From an uncultured Gemmatimonadales bacterium (GTDB taxonomy: Bacteria; Gemmatimonadota; Gemmatimonadetes; JACCXV01; JAHWKZ01): a DNA stretch of 64,000 nt. Positions 1 through 9,700 of this stretch are shown one piece after another. A program made the position numbers and the translations under genes. Every line of letters begins with the position of its first letter. Position 1 is the first letter of the stretch. The DNA is taken from positions 7,448-71,447 of the forward strand of contig CAMYLR010000012.1 in assembly GCA_947259315.1 (NCBI GenBank), read 5' to 3'. Under the pieces are notes generated by a model, which was given only the letters and a program-made list of their open reading frames with translations, was not told the DNA's origin and searched no databases.

Positions 1-471
1 ATCGAACGAATCAAGAACGGCCACAACCTCGTCGTCCTGAGGACGTTCTCGAAGGCACACGGTCTGGCCGGGTTGCGGATCGGTTACGCGATCGCGCGGC
101 CCGAAACGGCGCGCGCGATGAATCGCGTCCGAGAGGCGTTCAACGCCGGTGTATATGCCCAGGCGGGCGCGTTGGCAGCGATCGATGATGATGACCACGT
201 GCGTGACGTGATCGCGCTCGTGTCTACCGAGCGCGACTGGTTGGCCGGCGAGCTGGCACGGCTCGGATTCTCGACCATCCCCTCAGAGACGAACTTCTTG
301 TTCACACAGCTGGGCCCGCGCGCCGGGGAGCTCAACCAGGGGCTCCTCGAGCGTGGAATCATCGTCCGACCGATGGTCGCGCCGGGCATCGAGACGTGGG
401 CCCGAATCTCGATTCCCGATCGGGTTGGTGGGCAACGTTTGATCACCGCGCTCGAAGAGCTGGTCGCATGA
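1..471 (+). CDS. hisC: Histidinol-phosphate aminotransferase, C-terminal part (5' truncated by window)
   Basis: The frame is open from base 1, so only the last 156 residues are present. It is a fold-type I PLP aminotransferase: the Schiff-base lysine lies at residue 18 of the fragment in TFSKAHGLAGLRIGYA. Downstream come the family's SETNFLF segment and the GIIVRPM...RISIP end typical of HisC, which transaminates imidazole-acetol phosphate in histidine synthesis. The stop overlaps the next start as ATGA, so it is probably translated together with the following leuB-like gene. A different class I aminotransferase is possible because the N-terminus is missing. Confidence 0.85.
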   Translation: MERIKNGHNLVVLRTFSKAHGLAGLRIGYAIARPETARAMNRVREAFNAGVYAQAGALAAIDDDDHVRDVIALVSTERDWLAGELARLGFSTIPSETNFLFTQLGPRAGELNQGLLERGIIVRPMVAPGIETWARISIPDRVGGQRLITALEELVA

Positions 472-1532
472 CGCGTGTCGCCCTGATTGGCGGCGACGGC
501 GTCGGCCCGGAAGTCGTCGATGTCGCGCGCCGCGCGCTGGAGGCGGCTGGCGAGCGGGCGGGGGTCGAGTACGCGTTCGAGTCGTTTCCGTTTGGCGCCG
601 ATCACTATCTGGAGACCGGGGAAACACTACCCGACGACGCGTTTAAGCGGCTAAAGAGCGACTTCGACGCGATCCTGCTGGGTGCCGTCGGCGATCCCCG
701 GGTCGAGGACGCAACCCACGCGCGCGGCATCCTGCTGGAACTGCGTTTCAAACTCGATCTCTACATCAATCTGCGTCCAGCGCGCCTTCTGCATCCGGAT
801 CTGTGTCCGCTTCGACCGCGGCGGGACGGCACAGAACGCTCGATCGATGTGGTGGTCCTCCGCGAAAACACCGAAGGCCCCTATGTCGGCATGGGTGGGA
901 GTTTCAAGCCGGATACGCGTGACGAGGTGTCGATCAACGAGGACGTTAATACGTACCGAGGTGTCAAACGGATCGTTCAGGCGGCCTTCGATTTCACTGT
1001 CGAGCGTGGCTACAAACGGGTGACGATGTGTGACAAAGCCAACGCCATGCCGCATGCACACAGCCTTTGGCGTCGCGTGTTCGCCGAAGTCGCGACTGAT
1101 TTTCCGTTTGTCGACACGGAGGCCGAGTACATCGACGCGTTGATGATGAAGTTGGTTCAGAATCCCGATCGGTACAGCGTTATCGTGACGAGCAACTTGC
1201 TCGGCGACATCGTCTCCGATCTGACGGCGGCGCTGGTCGGCGGACTCGGTATGGCGGCGTCAGCCAACCTCCACCCCGGAAGGGTCGGTGTGTTTGAGCC
1301 GGTCCACGGCTCGGCGCCGGACCTGGCGGGTACCGGAACGGCCAACCCGATGGCGACGATCCTCGCCGCCGCGTTGCTGGCTGAGCACACCGGTGCGCCG
1401 GCGGTGGCCCAAGCGCTCGACTCGGCGGTCGTGGCTGCGATCGCCGAAGGGATAAGGACCCCCGACCTGGGTGGCATCGGATCGACCGCATCGGTCGGCG
1501 ATTGGATCTGCGACCGGGTGCGCGGGGGGTAG
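468..1532 (+). CDS. leuB: 3-isopropylmalate dehydrogenase (LeuB type 2-like)
   Basis: A 354-residue member of the isocitrate/isopropylmalate dehydrogenase family, which oxidatively decarboxylates 3-isopropylmalate with NAD in leucine synthesis. It begins with the GDGVGPEVV loop, has [16 protein letters not shown] with the substrate-binding arginines, then [12 protein letters not shown], a conserved [12 protein letters not shown] lysine region, and [13 protein letters not shown] in the nucleotide-binding part. The LRPARL and EGPYxGxGG signatures match the actinobacterial-type LeuB better than the classical TGGIYFG type. The start was chosen as the ATG overlapping the hisC stop, because upstream codons would run into hisC. 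Tartrate or another 3-hydroxyacid dehydrogenase is the main alternative. Confidence 0.78.
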   Translation: MTRVALIGGDGVGPEVVDVARRALEAAGERAGVEYAFESFPFGADHYLETGETLPDDAFKRLKSDFDAILLGAVGDPRVEDATHARGILLELRFKLDLYINLRPARLLHPDLCPLRPRRDGTERSIDVVVLRENTEGPYVGMGGSFKPDTRDEVSINEDVNTYRGVKRIVQAAFDFTVERGYKRVTMCDKANAMPHAHSLWRRVFAEVATDFPFVDTEAEYIDALMMKLVQNPDRYSVIVTSNLLGDIVSDLTAALVGGLGMAASANLHPGRVGVFEPVHGSAPDLAGTGTANPMATILAAALLAEHTGAPAVAQALDSAVVAAIAEGIRTPDLGGIGSTASVGDWICDRVRGG

Positions 1533-1571
1533 TGATTGTGGGTCGGCTCAACGGGATCGGGCGCCCCCGGT

Positions 1572-1651
1572 GAGGCCGTTTCGTGGAGCGAGCAGAGACC
1601 CCGCATGGGCGAAGCCCAGAGGAGGCTCTGCGACGCGGAGCGCCGGCCGAG
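1572..1651 (+). repeat. Dispersed intergenic repeat, copy A
   Basis: About 80 bp between leuB and the next gene closely matches, in inverted orientation, the segment at 36120-36193. Shared blocks in order are GAGGCCGTTTCG, GGAGCGAG, GAGACCCCGCA, GAGGAGGCTC and GGAGCGCCGGCCGAG. Copy A carries about six extra bases in the middle. It is non-coding and ends about 34 bp before the next start codon. Confidence 0.8.
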
Positions 1652-1685
1652 TTGGGGGTTACCCGATCACGTGACAGAGGACCCA

Positions 1686-2237
1686 ATGGCCACCGATTCT
1701 TTGCCGCATCCACTCGAGTGGGCCGGTTGGGGGCTGCTCGCGCTCCTGACGGCGACGATCCTGGCGCTGGCGATCTTTCGGCCCACCGACCCCGGCACGA
1801 TCGTCAACGAGATCCGGCTGCGGGCCGGGTTCGATCGGTATCAAGCCGCGATGAACGAGGGTGATCGGCTCTACAGCCACGCCACGGCAGACGGCCGAAT
1901 GTCCGTTCGCACCGACGACGACCGATCGACCGAGTACGCCATGCTGGCCGAGGCCGAGCAGCGCTTTCTGACCGCACGGCGCGAGGCCGAGGGGTTCGGC
2001 GAGGACCAGCGGGCCCAGATCCGGTTGCTCGATGTCTACTACGCGTGGGCTCAAGCGCTCTACCTGGATGGCACCGGGGAGTGGTACCGCCGGAACGACC
2101 GCATCGTATTGGAGCGCGCGCGAGAGCTCGCCGAGCGAGGGCTGGCGCTCCCCAACATCACCGGCGGCCAGCGCGGGCGCATGATGGAGCTCAAGACGCG
2201 GATCGACCGCGCGATTACGCCTTGGCCGATCCTGTGA
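1686..2237 (+). CDS. Membrane-anchored hypothetical protein
   Basis: A 183-residue protein with one N-terminal membrane segment (about residues 13-31, WAGWGLLALLTATILALAIF) followed by a soluble helical region rich in Ala, Glu and Arg. The helices resemble TPR-type repeats (ERARELAERGLALPNIT), but no family is recognised. The start is the ATG at 1686 because it has AGAGGA seven bases upstream. Longer readings from a TTG at 1536 would translate through the dispersed repeat. Its end overlaps the next gene by GTGA, so the two probably form a small membrane unit of unknown role. Confidence 0.6.
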   Translation: MATDSLPHPLEWAGWGLLALLTATILALAIFRPTDPGTIVNEIRLRAGFDRYQAAMNEGDRLYSHATADGRMSVRTDDDRSTEYAMLAEAEQRFLTARREAEGFGEDQRAQIRLLDVYYAWAQALYLDGTGEWYRRNDRIVLERARELAERGLALPNITGGQRGRMMELKTRIDRAITPWPIL

Positions 2238-2857
2238 CGACACTCACCCTAGCGCGACGAACCGTCCTCGGCGTGTGCCTTCTGTTGGCGTCGGCGACCC
2301 TGCTTGGCGGTCTCGATTTGCCGGCCCACGGGTACGAGGCGTTTCAATTCGCGCCGTTCGGTCTGGTAGCAGGTCTGCTCGGAATCGTCTACGTCTTTGC
2401 GCTCTCCAATCGGCAGTTGATCCGGTTCGCGGCCGGGTGGCATCGGGGGTTGTTGATCGTGTACTGGGTCGCCGGCACCGCGACCGCGTTTCGGATTCTC
2501 TTGCCTCCGCCCGGGCTGGTTCAGGTGGGCCTGGCAGTGAGCACGGCGCTGGCCGCAGCGGTCATCGTCAGCCGCCCGAACCGCGAAAGCGCGGTCGTAT
2601 GGTTGGGGGTCGTGGCGGTAACGCTGGCGGTCATGAAGTTTGCGCTGGTGCCGTTGTTCGAAGCGCGATCCGGACTCCCCGATTGGGGCCCGTTCCAACT
2701 CGGACAGACCGCTGATGCGTTGCGCGATCTCTTCGTCGCCTACACCCCGCAGCGACCGGTGGCGCAAGCGATTCACTTCGGCGCGCTAGGGTGCTACGCG
2801 GTGGCCCTCTGGATCCAGTGGAAACCCCCATCGTCTGTTGACGGTACCGCCCGGTAG
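2234..2857 (+). CDS. Multi-pass membrane protein, unknown function
   Basis: A 207-residue hydrophobic protein with about six predicted membrane segments, for example TVLGVCLLLASATLLGGL, FGLVAGLLGIVYVFAL, LLIVYWVAGTATAFRILL and VWLGVVAVTLAVMKFALV. It starts at a GTG that overlaps the preceding stop (GTGA), which indicates translational coupling with the membrane-anchored protein upstream. No catalytic motif or family signature is visible. It ends about 58 bp before the thiolase start. Confidence 0.6.
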   Translation: MTTLTLARRTVLGVCLLLASATLLGGLDLPAHGYEAFQFAPFGLVAGLLGIVYVFALSNRQLIRFAAGWHRGLLIVYWVAGTATAFRILLPPPGLVQVGLAVSTALAAAVIVSRPNRESAVVWLGVVAVTLAVMKFALVPLFEARSGLPDWGPFQLGQTADALRDLFVAYTPQRPVAQAIHFGALGCYAVALWIQWKPPSSVDGTAR

Positions 2858-2915
2858 GCTCACCTTCTGCGTCGAACGTGCACGCCAGGACAGCCATTCA
2901 ATAGGAGAGATCAAA

Positions 2916-4106
2916 ATGAAACTCGATCGCGAAGACATCGTCCTCGCTGCCGGGGTCCGAACCGCGTTTGGCACCTTTGGCGGGGCGCTCAAGGGAATCT
3001 CAGCCAACGATCTCGGGGTCGAGGTGGCGAAAGCGGCGATCGACCGCTCGGGGTTTGAGGCCGACGACATCGATCACGTCATCTTTGGCAACGCATTGCA
3101 GACATCGGGCGACGCGATCTACTGCGCGCGTCACGTGGGGCTGAAGGCAGGCTTGCCGGAAACCACCCCCGCGGTGACCGTCAACCGACTGTGTGGCTCG
3201 GGGTTCGAATCGATCATTCAGGCCGCCCGACAGGTGGCAACGGGTGAGAGCGAGGTCGTGCTGGCCGGCGGTACCGAGAACATGAGCCAAGCGCCGCACA
3301 CGGTTCGTGGCGCTCGTTGGGGGATCCCGCTCGGAAAGTCGAAGCTGGGCGACTACCTCTGGGAATCGCTCTACGATCCAGTGGCCGGCTACTCGATGGC
3401 CGAAACGGCGGAGAACCTGGCGGAGAAGTACGGCCTCAGCCGCGAAGAGGTCGACGATTTTGCGTACCAAAGCCAGATCCGAACAAAGGAAGCTCAGACC
3501 GCCGGACGTTTGGCCGACGAGATCGTGCCGATCGAGATCATGCGAAAGCGGGAGCCCGTCGCGTTTGATACCGACGAACACCCGAGGCCAAACACGACCC
3601 TCGACATTCTCGCTACGCTCGCACCGTACTTCAAGAAGGACGGTTTGGTGACCGCCGGCAACGCGTCCGGGATCGTCGACGGCGCGGCAGCGGTGATCGT
3701 CACTACCGAAGAGCGGGCAGAGCGTGCCGGTGCGCCGGTGCTTGGCAGGTTGTTGGGGTGGGGCATCGCGGGTTGCGACCCCAAGATCATGGGGATCGGC
3801 CCGGCTCCGTCGACGCGGCAGGCGCTCGGAGACGTCGGGTTGACGCTCGACGACATGGATCTGTACGAGGTAAACGAGGCGTTCGCGCCGCAAACGGTTT
3901 CGGTCATGAAGGAGCTGGGGCTCGATCACGACAAATTGAACGTCAACGGTGGGGCGATCGCGATCGGCCATCCGCTGGCGGCGACGGGTACCCGCTGCAC
4001 GATCACGTTGCTCTATGAGCTCAAGCGGCGGGGTGGGAAGTACGGTTTTGCATCGGCATGCATCGGCGGTGGCCAAGGTGCGACCGTCGTCGTCGAGGCG
4101 CGCTGA
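2916..4106 (+). CDS. Acetyl-CoA acetyltransferase / 3-ketoacyl-CoA thiolase
   Basis: A 396-residue thiolase that cleaves 3-ketoacyl-CoA, or condenses two acetyl-CoA. The nucleophilic cysteine is Cys93 in NRLCGSGF. The catalytic histidine is in GGAIAIGHPLAATGTR and the second cysteine in ASACIGGGQG. The start at ATG 2916 has AGGAGAG at 2903-2909. It heads a group with a DUF2867-like gene and a 3-hydroxyacyl-CoA dehydrogenase, so a catabolic or acetoacetyl-CoA role is likely. Sequence alone does not separate degradative from biosynthetic thiolase. Confidence 0.93.
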   Translation: MKLDREDIVLAAGVRTAFGTFGGALKGISANDLGVEVAKAAIDRSGFEADDIDHVIFGNALQTSGDAIYCARHVGLKAGLPETTPAVTVNRLCGSGFESIIQAARQVATGESEVVLAGGTENMSQAPHTVRGARWGIPLGKSKLGDYLWESLYDPVAGYSMAETAENLAEKYGLSREEVDDFAYQSQIRTKEAQTAGRLADEIVPIEIMRKREPVAFDTDEHPRPNTTLDILATLAPYFKKDGLVTAGNASGIVDGAAAVIVTTEERAERAGAPVLGRLLGWGIAGCDPKIMGIGPAPSTRQALGDVGLTLDDMDLYEVNEAFAPQTVSVMKELGLDHDKLNVNGGAIAIGHPLAATGTRCTITLLYELKRRGGKYGFASACIGGGQGATVVVEAR

Positions 4107-4119
4107 GCGGGAACCAGCG

Positions 4120-4587
4120 ATGACGCAGGTCGAGGATTTCGGGCCGGTTGAAGGTCTCCGTAGGGTCGATACGCATGGGTTTCGGACCCTGGCTCGCCCC
4201 GAAACGGTGATGGCGAAGCTGGGAGCGATCCTGCAGGTAGCTTTTGGCAGTCGCCGGGCACGGCTGTTGGCGCGAGTGCTGCGCTGTCAGAACCGCGCAC
4301 CGACCCGACCCTTCGTCCTCGAACCGGGCGCCGAGTTGGCCGGTTTCAGGGTCGTGAGGGCAGACGCGGAAGAGGTCGTGCTCGCGGGACAACATCGATT
4401 CTCCCGCTACGGGCTGATCTTCCGGGCTGGCCGGATGGCAGAGGGGGCATCGGTAAGCGCCGAGACGAGAGCCGAGTTCCCCGGCATTCTTGGGAAAATT
4501 TATCGTGTTTTCGTCATCAGTAGTGGCGCCCACGACCGGGTGATGCGTCGACTGATGGGGAAACTCAAACGGAGGGTGGAGGAGTGA
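4120..4587 (+). CDS. DUF2867-like protein
   Basis: A 155-residue soluble protein. The central LAGQHRFSRYGLIFR stretch and the following AETRAEFPGILGKIYR are typical of DUF2867-type proteins, often found as stand-alone small proteins or fused to SDR domains; the biochemical role is unknown. The start at ATG 4120 is 13 bases after the thiolase stop. The end overlaps the dehydrogenase start as GTGA. Its position inside a thiolase-dehydrogenase operon suggests a part in acyl-CoA metabolism, which is inference only. Confidence 0.6.
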   Translation: MTQVEDFGPVEGLRRVDTHGFRTLARPETVMAKLGAILQVAFGSRRARLLARVLRCQNRAPTRPFVLEPGAELAGFRVVRADAEEVVLAGQHRFSRYGLIFRAGRMAEGASVSAETRAEFPGILGKIYRVFVISSGAHDRVMRRLMGKLKRRVEE

Positions 4588-5477
4588 GCGCTAATAAGAT
4601 CGAGAAGGTGGGCGTTCTCGGTACCGGCCTCATGGGAAGCGGGATCGTTCAGATCTGCGCCCAGGCTGGGTACACGGTGATCGCCCGCGAGATCGAAGAA
4701 GCCTATTGGAAGAAAGCGTTCGAGAAGGTCGGCGGCTACCTACAGAAGGCGGTCGACAAGGAAAAGATCTCGGCCGACGATCGCCAGGCGGCGCTCGATC
4801 GGATGACCGGCACGACCCAGCTCGATGATCTTCGCGACTGCGATTTGATTATCGAAGCGGTGGTCGAGGATATCGAAATCAAGAACCGCATGTTCGTAGA
4901 GCTGGACGAGATCTGCCCCGAGCACACGATCTTCGCATCCAATACGTCGTCGCTGACGGTGGTCGAGATGGCGGCCGCGACGAGCCGACCCGACCGAGTC
5001 GTTGGGCTGCACTTTTTCAACCCCGTGCCGATCATGAAACTGGTCGAGGTCGTGCGCGCGATCACCACCAGCAACGAGACGTTCGACACCGCGTGGGAGT
5101 TCGCGCAATCGGTGGGCAAGACGCCGATCGCTGCCAAGGACAACTCGGGGTTTGTCGTCAACTTGTTGCTCGTGCCTTACCTGCTCGGGGCCGTCCGGGC
5201 GTTGGAGCACGGCGTCGCGTCGATCGGGGACATCGACAAGGGGATGATGTTCGGGTGCGGTCACCCGATGGGTCCGTTGACGCTGCTCGACTTCGTTGGG
5301 ATCGATACCACCTACCGCATCGCCGAGATCATGTTCGACGAGTACAAGCAGGAGGTGTACGCCGCTCCGCCGCTGCTGAGAAAAATGCATCTAGCGGGGT
5401 ATCACGGTCGCAAGGTGGGTCGCGGATTCTACGACTACTCGGGCGAGAAGCCGGTGCCGATGGATCTGAACCTTTGA
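4584..5477 (+). CDS. hbd: 3-hydroxyacyl-CoA (3-hydroxybutyryl-CoA) dehydrogenase
   Basis: A 297-residue single-function enzyme that oxidises 3-hydroxyacyl-CoA to 3-ketoacyl-CoA with NAD. The Rossmann loop is GTGLMGSGIVQICAQAGY. The catalytic His-Glu pair lies in GLHFFNPVPIMKLVEVV, and the C-terminal domain has GHPMGPLTLLDFVGIDT and GRGFYDY. It uses GTG at 4584, coupled to the preceding stop, with GGAGGG just upstream. With the thiolase two genes earlier it forms the last two steps of a beta-oxidation spiral. Confidence 0.93.
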   Translation: MSANKIEKVGVLGTGLMGSGIVQICAQAGYTVIAREIEEAYWKKAFEKVGGYLQKAVDKEKISADDRQAALDRMTGTTQLDDLRDCDLIIEAVVEDIEIKNRMFVELDEICPEHTIFASNTSSLTVVEMAAATSRPDRVVGLHFFNPVPIMKLVEVVRAITTSNETFDTAWEFAQSVGKTPIAAKDNSGFVVNLLLVPYLLGAVRALEHGVASIGDIDKGMMFGCGHPMGPLTLLDFVGIDTTYRIAEIMFDEYKQEVYAAPPLLRKMHLAGYHGRKVGRGFYDYSGEKPVPMDLNL

Positions 5478-5497
5478 GCGCGTCTCCCCGCGCAACC

Positions 5498-6574
5498 GTG
5501 TCGACTCGAACGCTCGTGGTTGCGCTCGCGGTCCTGGGCGCAGCGGTGGGCCTCGGCCGTCCGGCCTGGGCGCAAGACGCCGACCCGGCGACCGGGTGGA
5601 GGATCGCGAGCGCACCGCACATCGATCTCTGGTACCACGGGCTAGCCGTCGTCGAGTTCCGTGGCTTCGGGCCACTGGCGCTCTACGACGAGTTTTACCC
5701 GGCCGAGATCCGACGCGAAAAAGGTGGCCGGGCGGCTCCCGCGAGCGAGCTCGACCAGCAAGCGAACCGGTTTCGCGAAGCGTTCTCGGGCGACAGCACG
5801 TTCGAGTTTCTCCATTTCTTGCCGCTCTATTTCGCGGCCGCTGACCGCGAGTCGATGCTCGGTGCGCTGCGCGCGTTGGCCGAGAACGTGGCCCGCCCGG
5901 CGATCCCGAGTGCGGCCGCCCAGTTTGGCGCCAACGCGACCTCGATCGTGATCAGCGAGCTTGAAAAACGGCAGCTCGTGGCGCAGTTCGCCAACGCTCT
6001 CGATGACGAGTGGCGTCTGTTTTACGCGGCCGACCGGGATCGACGACGGGCGGCACGCGAAGCGCGCCTGGCAGCGCTTCAGGAACGATGGGATCGCGTC
6101 TTCGAGCCGGCCCTGACTCCCTACCTGCGGTCGGCTCGGCTCGACCGGGGCGTGATCCTCGTCTCGCCCGCGCTCGGTCAGGAGGGGCGGATCTTCCGGG
6201 GCGACCTCGAGAATCGTACCGACAACCTCGTCGCGGTCGGGTTGCGTCCTGCTGGATCGCGCCCCGATGCCGAGCTCCACGCGGCGGTCCGCGAGCTCTG
6301 CTTCCCGCTCGTACGCCAGGCGATCGATGCGTCGGGCATCGAGTTCGCCGATCGCTTCGAGGGTGAGCGGGTCAGCAGTCAGGCGGCGGTCGTGTGCGGG
6401 GCCACGCTTCTCGACCGGTTCGCGCCCAGTGTCGCCCTCGATTACCGGCGCAACTACGTGATCGGCGGGGATGAAGCCGATCCTGGGACCGTCACCGAGG
6501 CTTTCGCGGCTGCTCACGGTCTCGACTCCCGGCTCGACACCGCTCTCCGCTCGGTCGTCGATTCGATCGAGTAA
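5498..6574 (+). CDS. Secreted hypothetical protein
   Basis: A 358-residue protein with a clear Sec signal peptide (TLVVALAVLGAAVGLGRPAWA, cleavage near AWA-QDAD). The mature part is mainly helical and charged, with WYHGLAVVEFRGFGPLALYDEFY near its start and no recognised family. It may be periplasmic. GTG 5498 gives a normal signal peptide. A TTG at 5474 overlapping the upstream stop would add eight residues and cannot be excluded. It is followed by a T6 run without a convincing hairpin and then a promoter-rich gap. Confidence 0.65.
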   Translation: MSTRTLVVALAVLGAAVGLGRPAWAQDADPATGWRIASAPHIDLWYHGLAVVEFRGFGPLALYDEFYPAEIRREKGGRAAPASELDQQANRFREAFSGDSTFEFLHFLPLYFAAADRESMLGALRALAENVARPAIPSAAAQFGANATSIVISELEKRQLVAQFANALDDEWRLFYAADRDRRRAAREARLAALQERWDRVFEPALTPYLRSARLDRGVILVSPALGQEGRIFRGDLENRTDNLVAVGLRPAGSRPDAELHAAVRELCFPLVRQAIDASGIEFADRFEGERVSSQAAVVCGATLLDRFAPSVALDYRRNYVIGGDEADPGTVTEAFAAAHGLDSRLDTALRSVVDSIE

Positions 6575-6625
6575 GGGTTTTTTCGGCCTCCCTGTATCCT
6601 GATCAGGTAGGGATTTCGACCACTC

Positions 6626-6649
6626 CGAGTAGGGATTAATCCTTACTCG
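6626..6649. promoter_or_regulatory. Near-perfect 24-bp palindrome, candidate operator
   Basis: CGAGTA and TACTCG arms flank a GGATTAATCC core with only one mismatched pair. A second GTAGGGATT unit lies 22 bp upstream at 6607, and a separate perfect CCTGATCAGG palindrome is at 6598-6607. The size and symmetry are those of a TetR- or GntR-type operator. It lies about 120 bp before the FAD/Fe-S oxidoreductase start. Confidence 0.6.
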
Positions 6650-6654
6650 CTTGT

Positions 6655-6680
6655 CGGCTTGTGAATTACATCACAAGCCG
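6655..6680. promoter_or_regulatory. CRP-like site: perfect 10-bp inverted repeat
   Basis: CGGCTTGTGA, six bases (ATTACA), then TCACAAGCCG. The core TGTGA-N6-TCACA is exactly the consensus half-site arrangement of the cAMP receptor protein (CRP/FNR superfamily). It lies 85-110 bp upstream of the oxidoreductase start. A CRP-family regulator is not encoded in this window. Confidence 0.6.
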
Positions 6681-6717
6681 GTCCTCCCCGACTGACCGCA
6701 CGGTTCAGATCCCATAG

Positions 6718-6737
6718 AGTAGGTGCGATCACCTACT
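6718..6737. promoter_or_regulatory. Perfect 8-bp inverted repeat (AGTAGGTG / CACCTACT)
   Basis: Arms AGTAGGTG and CACCTACT are separated by CGAT, 28 bp before the ATG at 6765. This is close enough to overlap the transcription start or 5' leader, so it could be an operator for a repressor or a small RNA hairpin. It is the last of four dyads in the 190-bp gap. Confidence 0.55.
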
Positions 6738-6764
6738 GTGGAAACAGTGCTTGGGAGGACCCCC

Positions 6765-9700
6765 ATGGTACGCTTTTCTGAACGCCACCGCGCGCAACTC
6801 CATGACTTATTCGGGAGTCGGGTTTCGTTCAACCCGACCGAACGAAAACTGTACGGCCACGACATCGCCGCTATCCCGAAGCTCGTGAGACCGTTGGTCG
6901 GGGACACGACGCCAAAGGGCGTCGTGCAGCCAGAAACGGAAGCGGAACTCGTCGAGTTGGTGCGCTGGGCGGTCGAGAATCGTGTCCCCCTGACCCCAAG
7001 AGGAAAGGCGACCTCGGGGTACGGCGGCGCCATCCCGGTGGGGCGCGGGGTGGTCGTCGATTTCTATCACATGAAGCGTGTTCTCAAGATTGACCCAGAC
7101 GCTCTTACGGTCACGGTCCAGGCGGGGATCGTGTGGGAGAAGCTCGACGTCGAGCTGGCGAAGCACGGCTTGACGTTGCTCTCCTACCCGACCAGCTACC
7201 CGTCATCGACCGTGGGCGGATGGCTTGCGCAGGGCGGCGTGGGGATTGGGTCCTACCAAGCTGGGTGGTTCCGCGACAGCGTTGTCGCGGCCCGCGTCGT
7301 CCTGCCAACCGGTGAGATTCGCGAGCTCTCTGGAGACGAGATCGAGCTCATAGCGGACGCCGAAGGAATCACGGGCTTTATCACCGAGCTCACCTTCCGG
7401 GTCCAGCCGCTCGAAGAGATGGACGTCGTGAGCATCGCCTGTCCGGATCCGATGAAGCTCCAGCAGGCGATCGGAAGGTTCATCGAGGAAGATCTTCCGA
7501 TCTGGTCGTTCGTGTTTATCAACCCGCGCATGGCGGAGCTCAAGAACCGTGCGCCGCTGATGGAGCATAACGGCCATCCGATCGAAGAGCGAGTGATCCT
7601 GCCGGCGGCGTACATCTCGACGCTCGCGTTTCGCCAGAGTGACAGCCGTACCGTTCGCGCACGAATCGAAGAGCTGCTGCACGATTGCGAGGCCGAGCTG
7701 CTCAGCGATCGGATCGCGCAACACGAGTGGTCACACCGGTTCAAGCTCATGGTCGTCAAGCGGCTGGGCCCGTCCCTCGTGCCGGCCGAGGTGATCGTCC
7801 CGCTCGACGCTCTCGGTGACGTACTGACCGAGATCGAGCGTAAGGTCGATCAGCCGGTCGTCAAGGAGGGGGTCATCCTCCGGACCGGCCCGAACGGCAA
7901 GCCAGAGGTCGTCATCCTGGGGCTCATCCCAGCCGACCAACGGCACTTCAGCTACAACTTCGTGTTTGGTCTCGCGCTCACGGTGATGAAGATCGCCGAG
8001 CGGCACGGCGGACGTCCGTACAGCACCGGTCTCTACTTCGCGAAGAAAGCGACCGAGGTCATCGGTCCGGATCGAGTCGATCGCCTGAAGGCGTTCAAGA
8101 AGCAGGTCGACCCGAAAGGGATCATGAACCCCCGCAAGGTGCTGGGCAATGGATGGCTGGGTCGAGCGCTGTCGCTGGCGTCGACCTTCGAGCCACTCGT
8201 GCGCCCGCTCGGGAACCAAGTGATCACGCTGGTCGGAGAGCGACCCACCGAGCCGGTGCGTGGCATACCCGAAGATGTCGCGTGGTACGCCTACGCTTGC
8301 TCCCAGTGCGGCTATTGCATCGACGAATGTGATCAGTTCTACGGTCGTGGCTGGGAGAGCCAGTCGCCGCGCGGAAAGTGGTTCTGGCTTAGAGAGTTCA
8401 TGGAGGGCCGCGAAGACCTGGACCAGTTCATGGTCGATTCGTTCCTGTCGTGCACGACTTGTGAGCTGTGCAACCTGCGTTGTTCGGCGGCACTGCCGAT
8501 CGAGCCATCGTGGATGAAGCTGCGCGGCAAGATGATCGAAGACGACAAGAAGATGACGTTCCCGCCGTTCGAGATGATGCGCGCAGCGTTGGTCGCTGAA
8601 GGCGACATCTGGGCCGGCTATCGGGAGAACCGCGACGATTGGTTCCCGGAGGATCTGCGTGCGAAGCACGGGCCCGATCACAAGTCAAAGAACGTCTACT
8701 TCGCGGGCTGCACAGCGAGCTACGTGGAGAAGGACATCGGAATGGCAAGCGTGCGGCTGCTCGACGAAGCGGACGTCGACTTCACCTATCTCGGCAAGAA
8801 GGAGAACTGTTGTGCGACGCCGATGCTCGTCGCCGGCAAGTGGGAGGTCTTCGCCGACACGATGAAGAAGAACATCGAGGCGGTGAAGGAAGCCGGTGCC
8901 GACACCGTGATCAGCTCGTGCCCGGCTTGCGACATGATGTGGCGAAACGTCTACCCGGAGTGGGCCGAGAAGCTCGGCATCGAGTACGACATCACCGCCA
9001 AGCACTACACCGAGCTCGTGTCAGACAAGATCGCCAACGGCGAGTTCGCGTTCCCCGAGTCGGGTAACGGCGAGGAGAAAACGAAGGTCACGTGGCACGA
9101 CTCGTGTCACATCGGCCGCGCATCCGGTGTGTACGACCCGCCGCGCGACGTGATCAAGGCGATCCCCGATGTCGAGTTCGTCGAGATGAGCCACAACCGA
9201 GAGAACGCACATTGCTGCGGCTCAGTGCTGACCCTCATCAAGGAACCGGAAACCGCCGCCGACGTCGGTAAGATGCGGCTCGACGAGGCGGTCGAGGCGG
9301 GCGCTGAGAAAGTGCTGGCGCTCTGCCCCTGCTGCGAGTTCCAGCTTCGAGTCTCGGCCGAGGCGCGGGACGTGCCGGTCGAGGTCGTCGACCTGGCGCA
9401 CTTTGCCGCCGAGCGGCTCGGGTACGAGCTGCCCGATCCGCATCCGGAGGTCAAGGCCCAGTGGGCGGTGTTCGAGAACATGATCGCATTGATGACGCCA
9501 CAAGGGTTCGCGGATCTCATGGGGACGATGTGGCCCGAGCTCGTCGACGCGATGCCGTTCGGGATGGGGAAGATGATGCGCGTCGCTGGCAAGATCCCCG
9601 GCGCGTTGCCGGCGATGAAACCGCTGTTCCCGGTCCTGTTCCCGCGGCTGCTACCGCTAATGATGCCCAAGGTCATGGGGACGATGCTCGAACGCGTCGG

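Noticed and set aside
1536-1685. Extended start (TTG 1536) for the membrane-anchored protein
   Set aside because: The added residues would be the translation of the dispersed repeat, whereas the ATG at 1686 has a fitting Shine-Dalgarno.
3200-3225. tRNA T-loop-like GGTTCGAATC
   Set aside because: It lies inside the thiolase coding sequence and no cloverleaf can be built around it. No tRNA or rRNA gene was found in the window.
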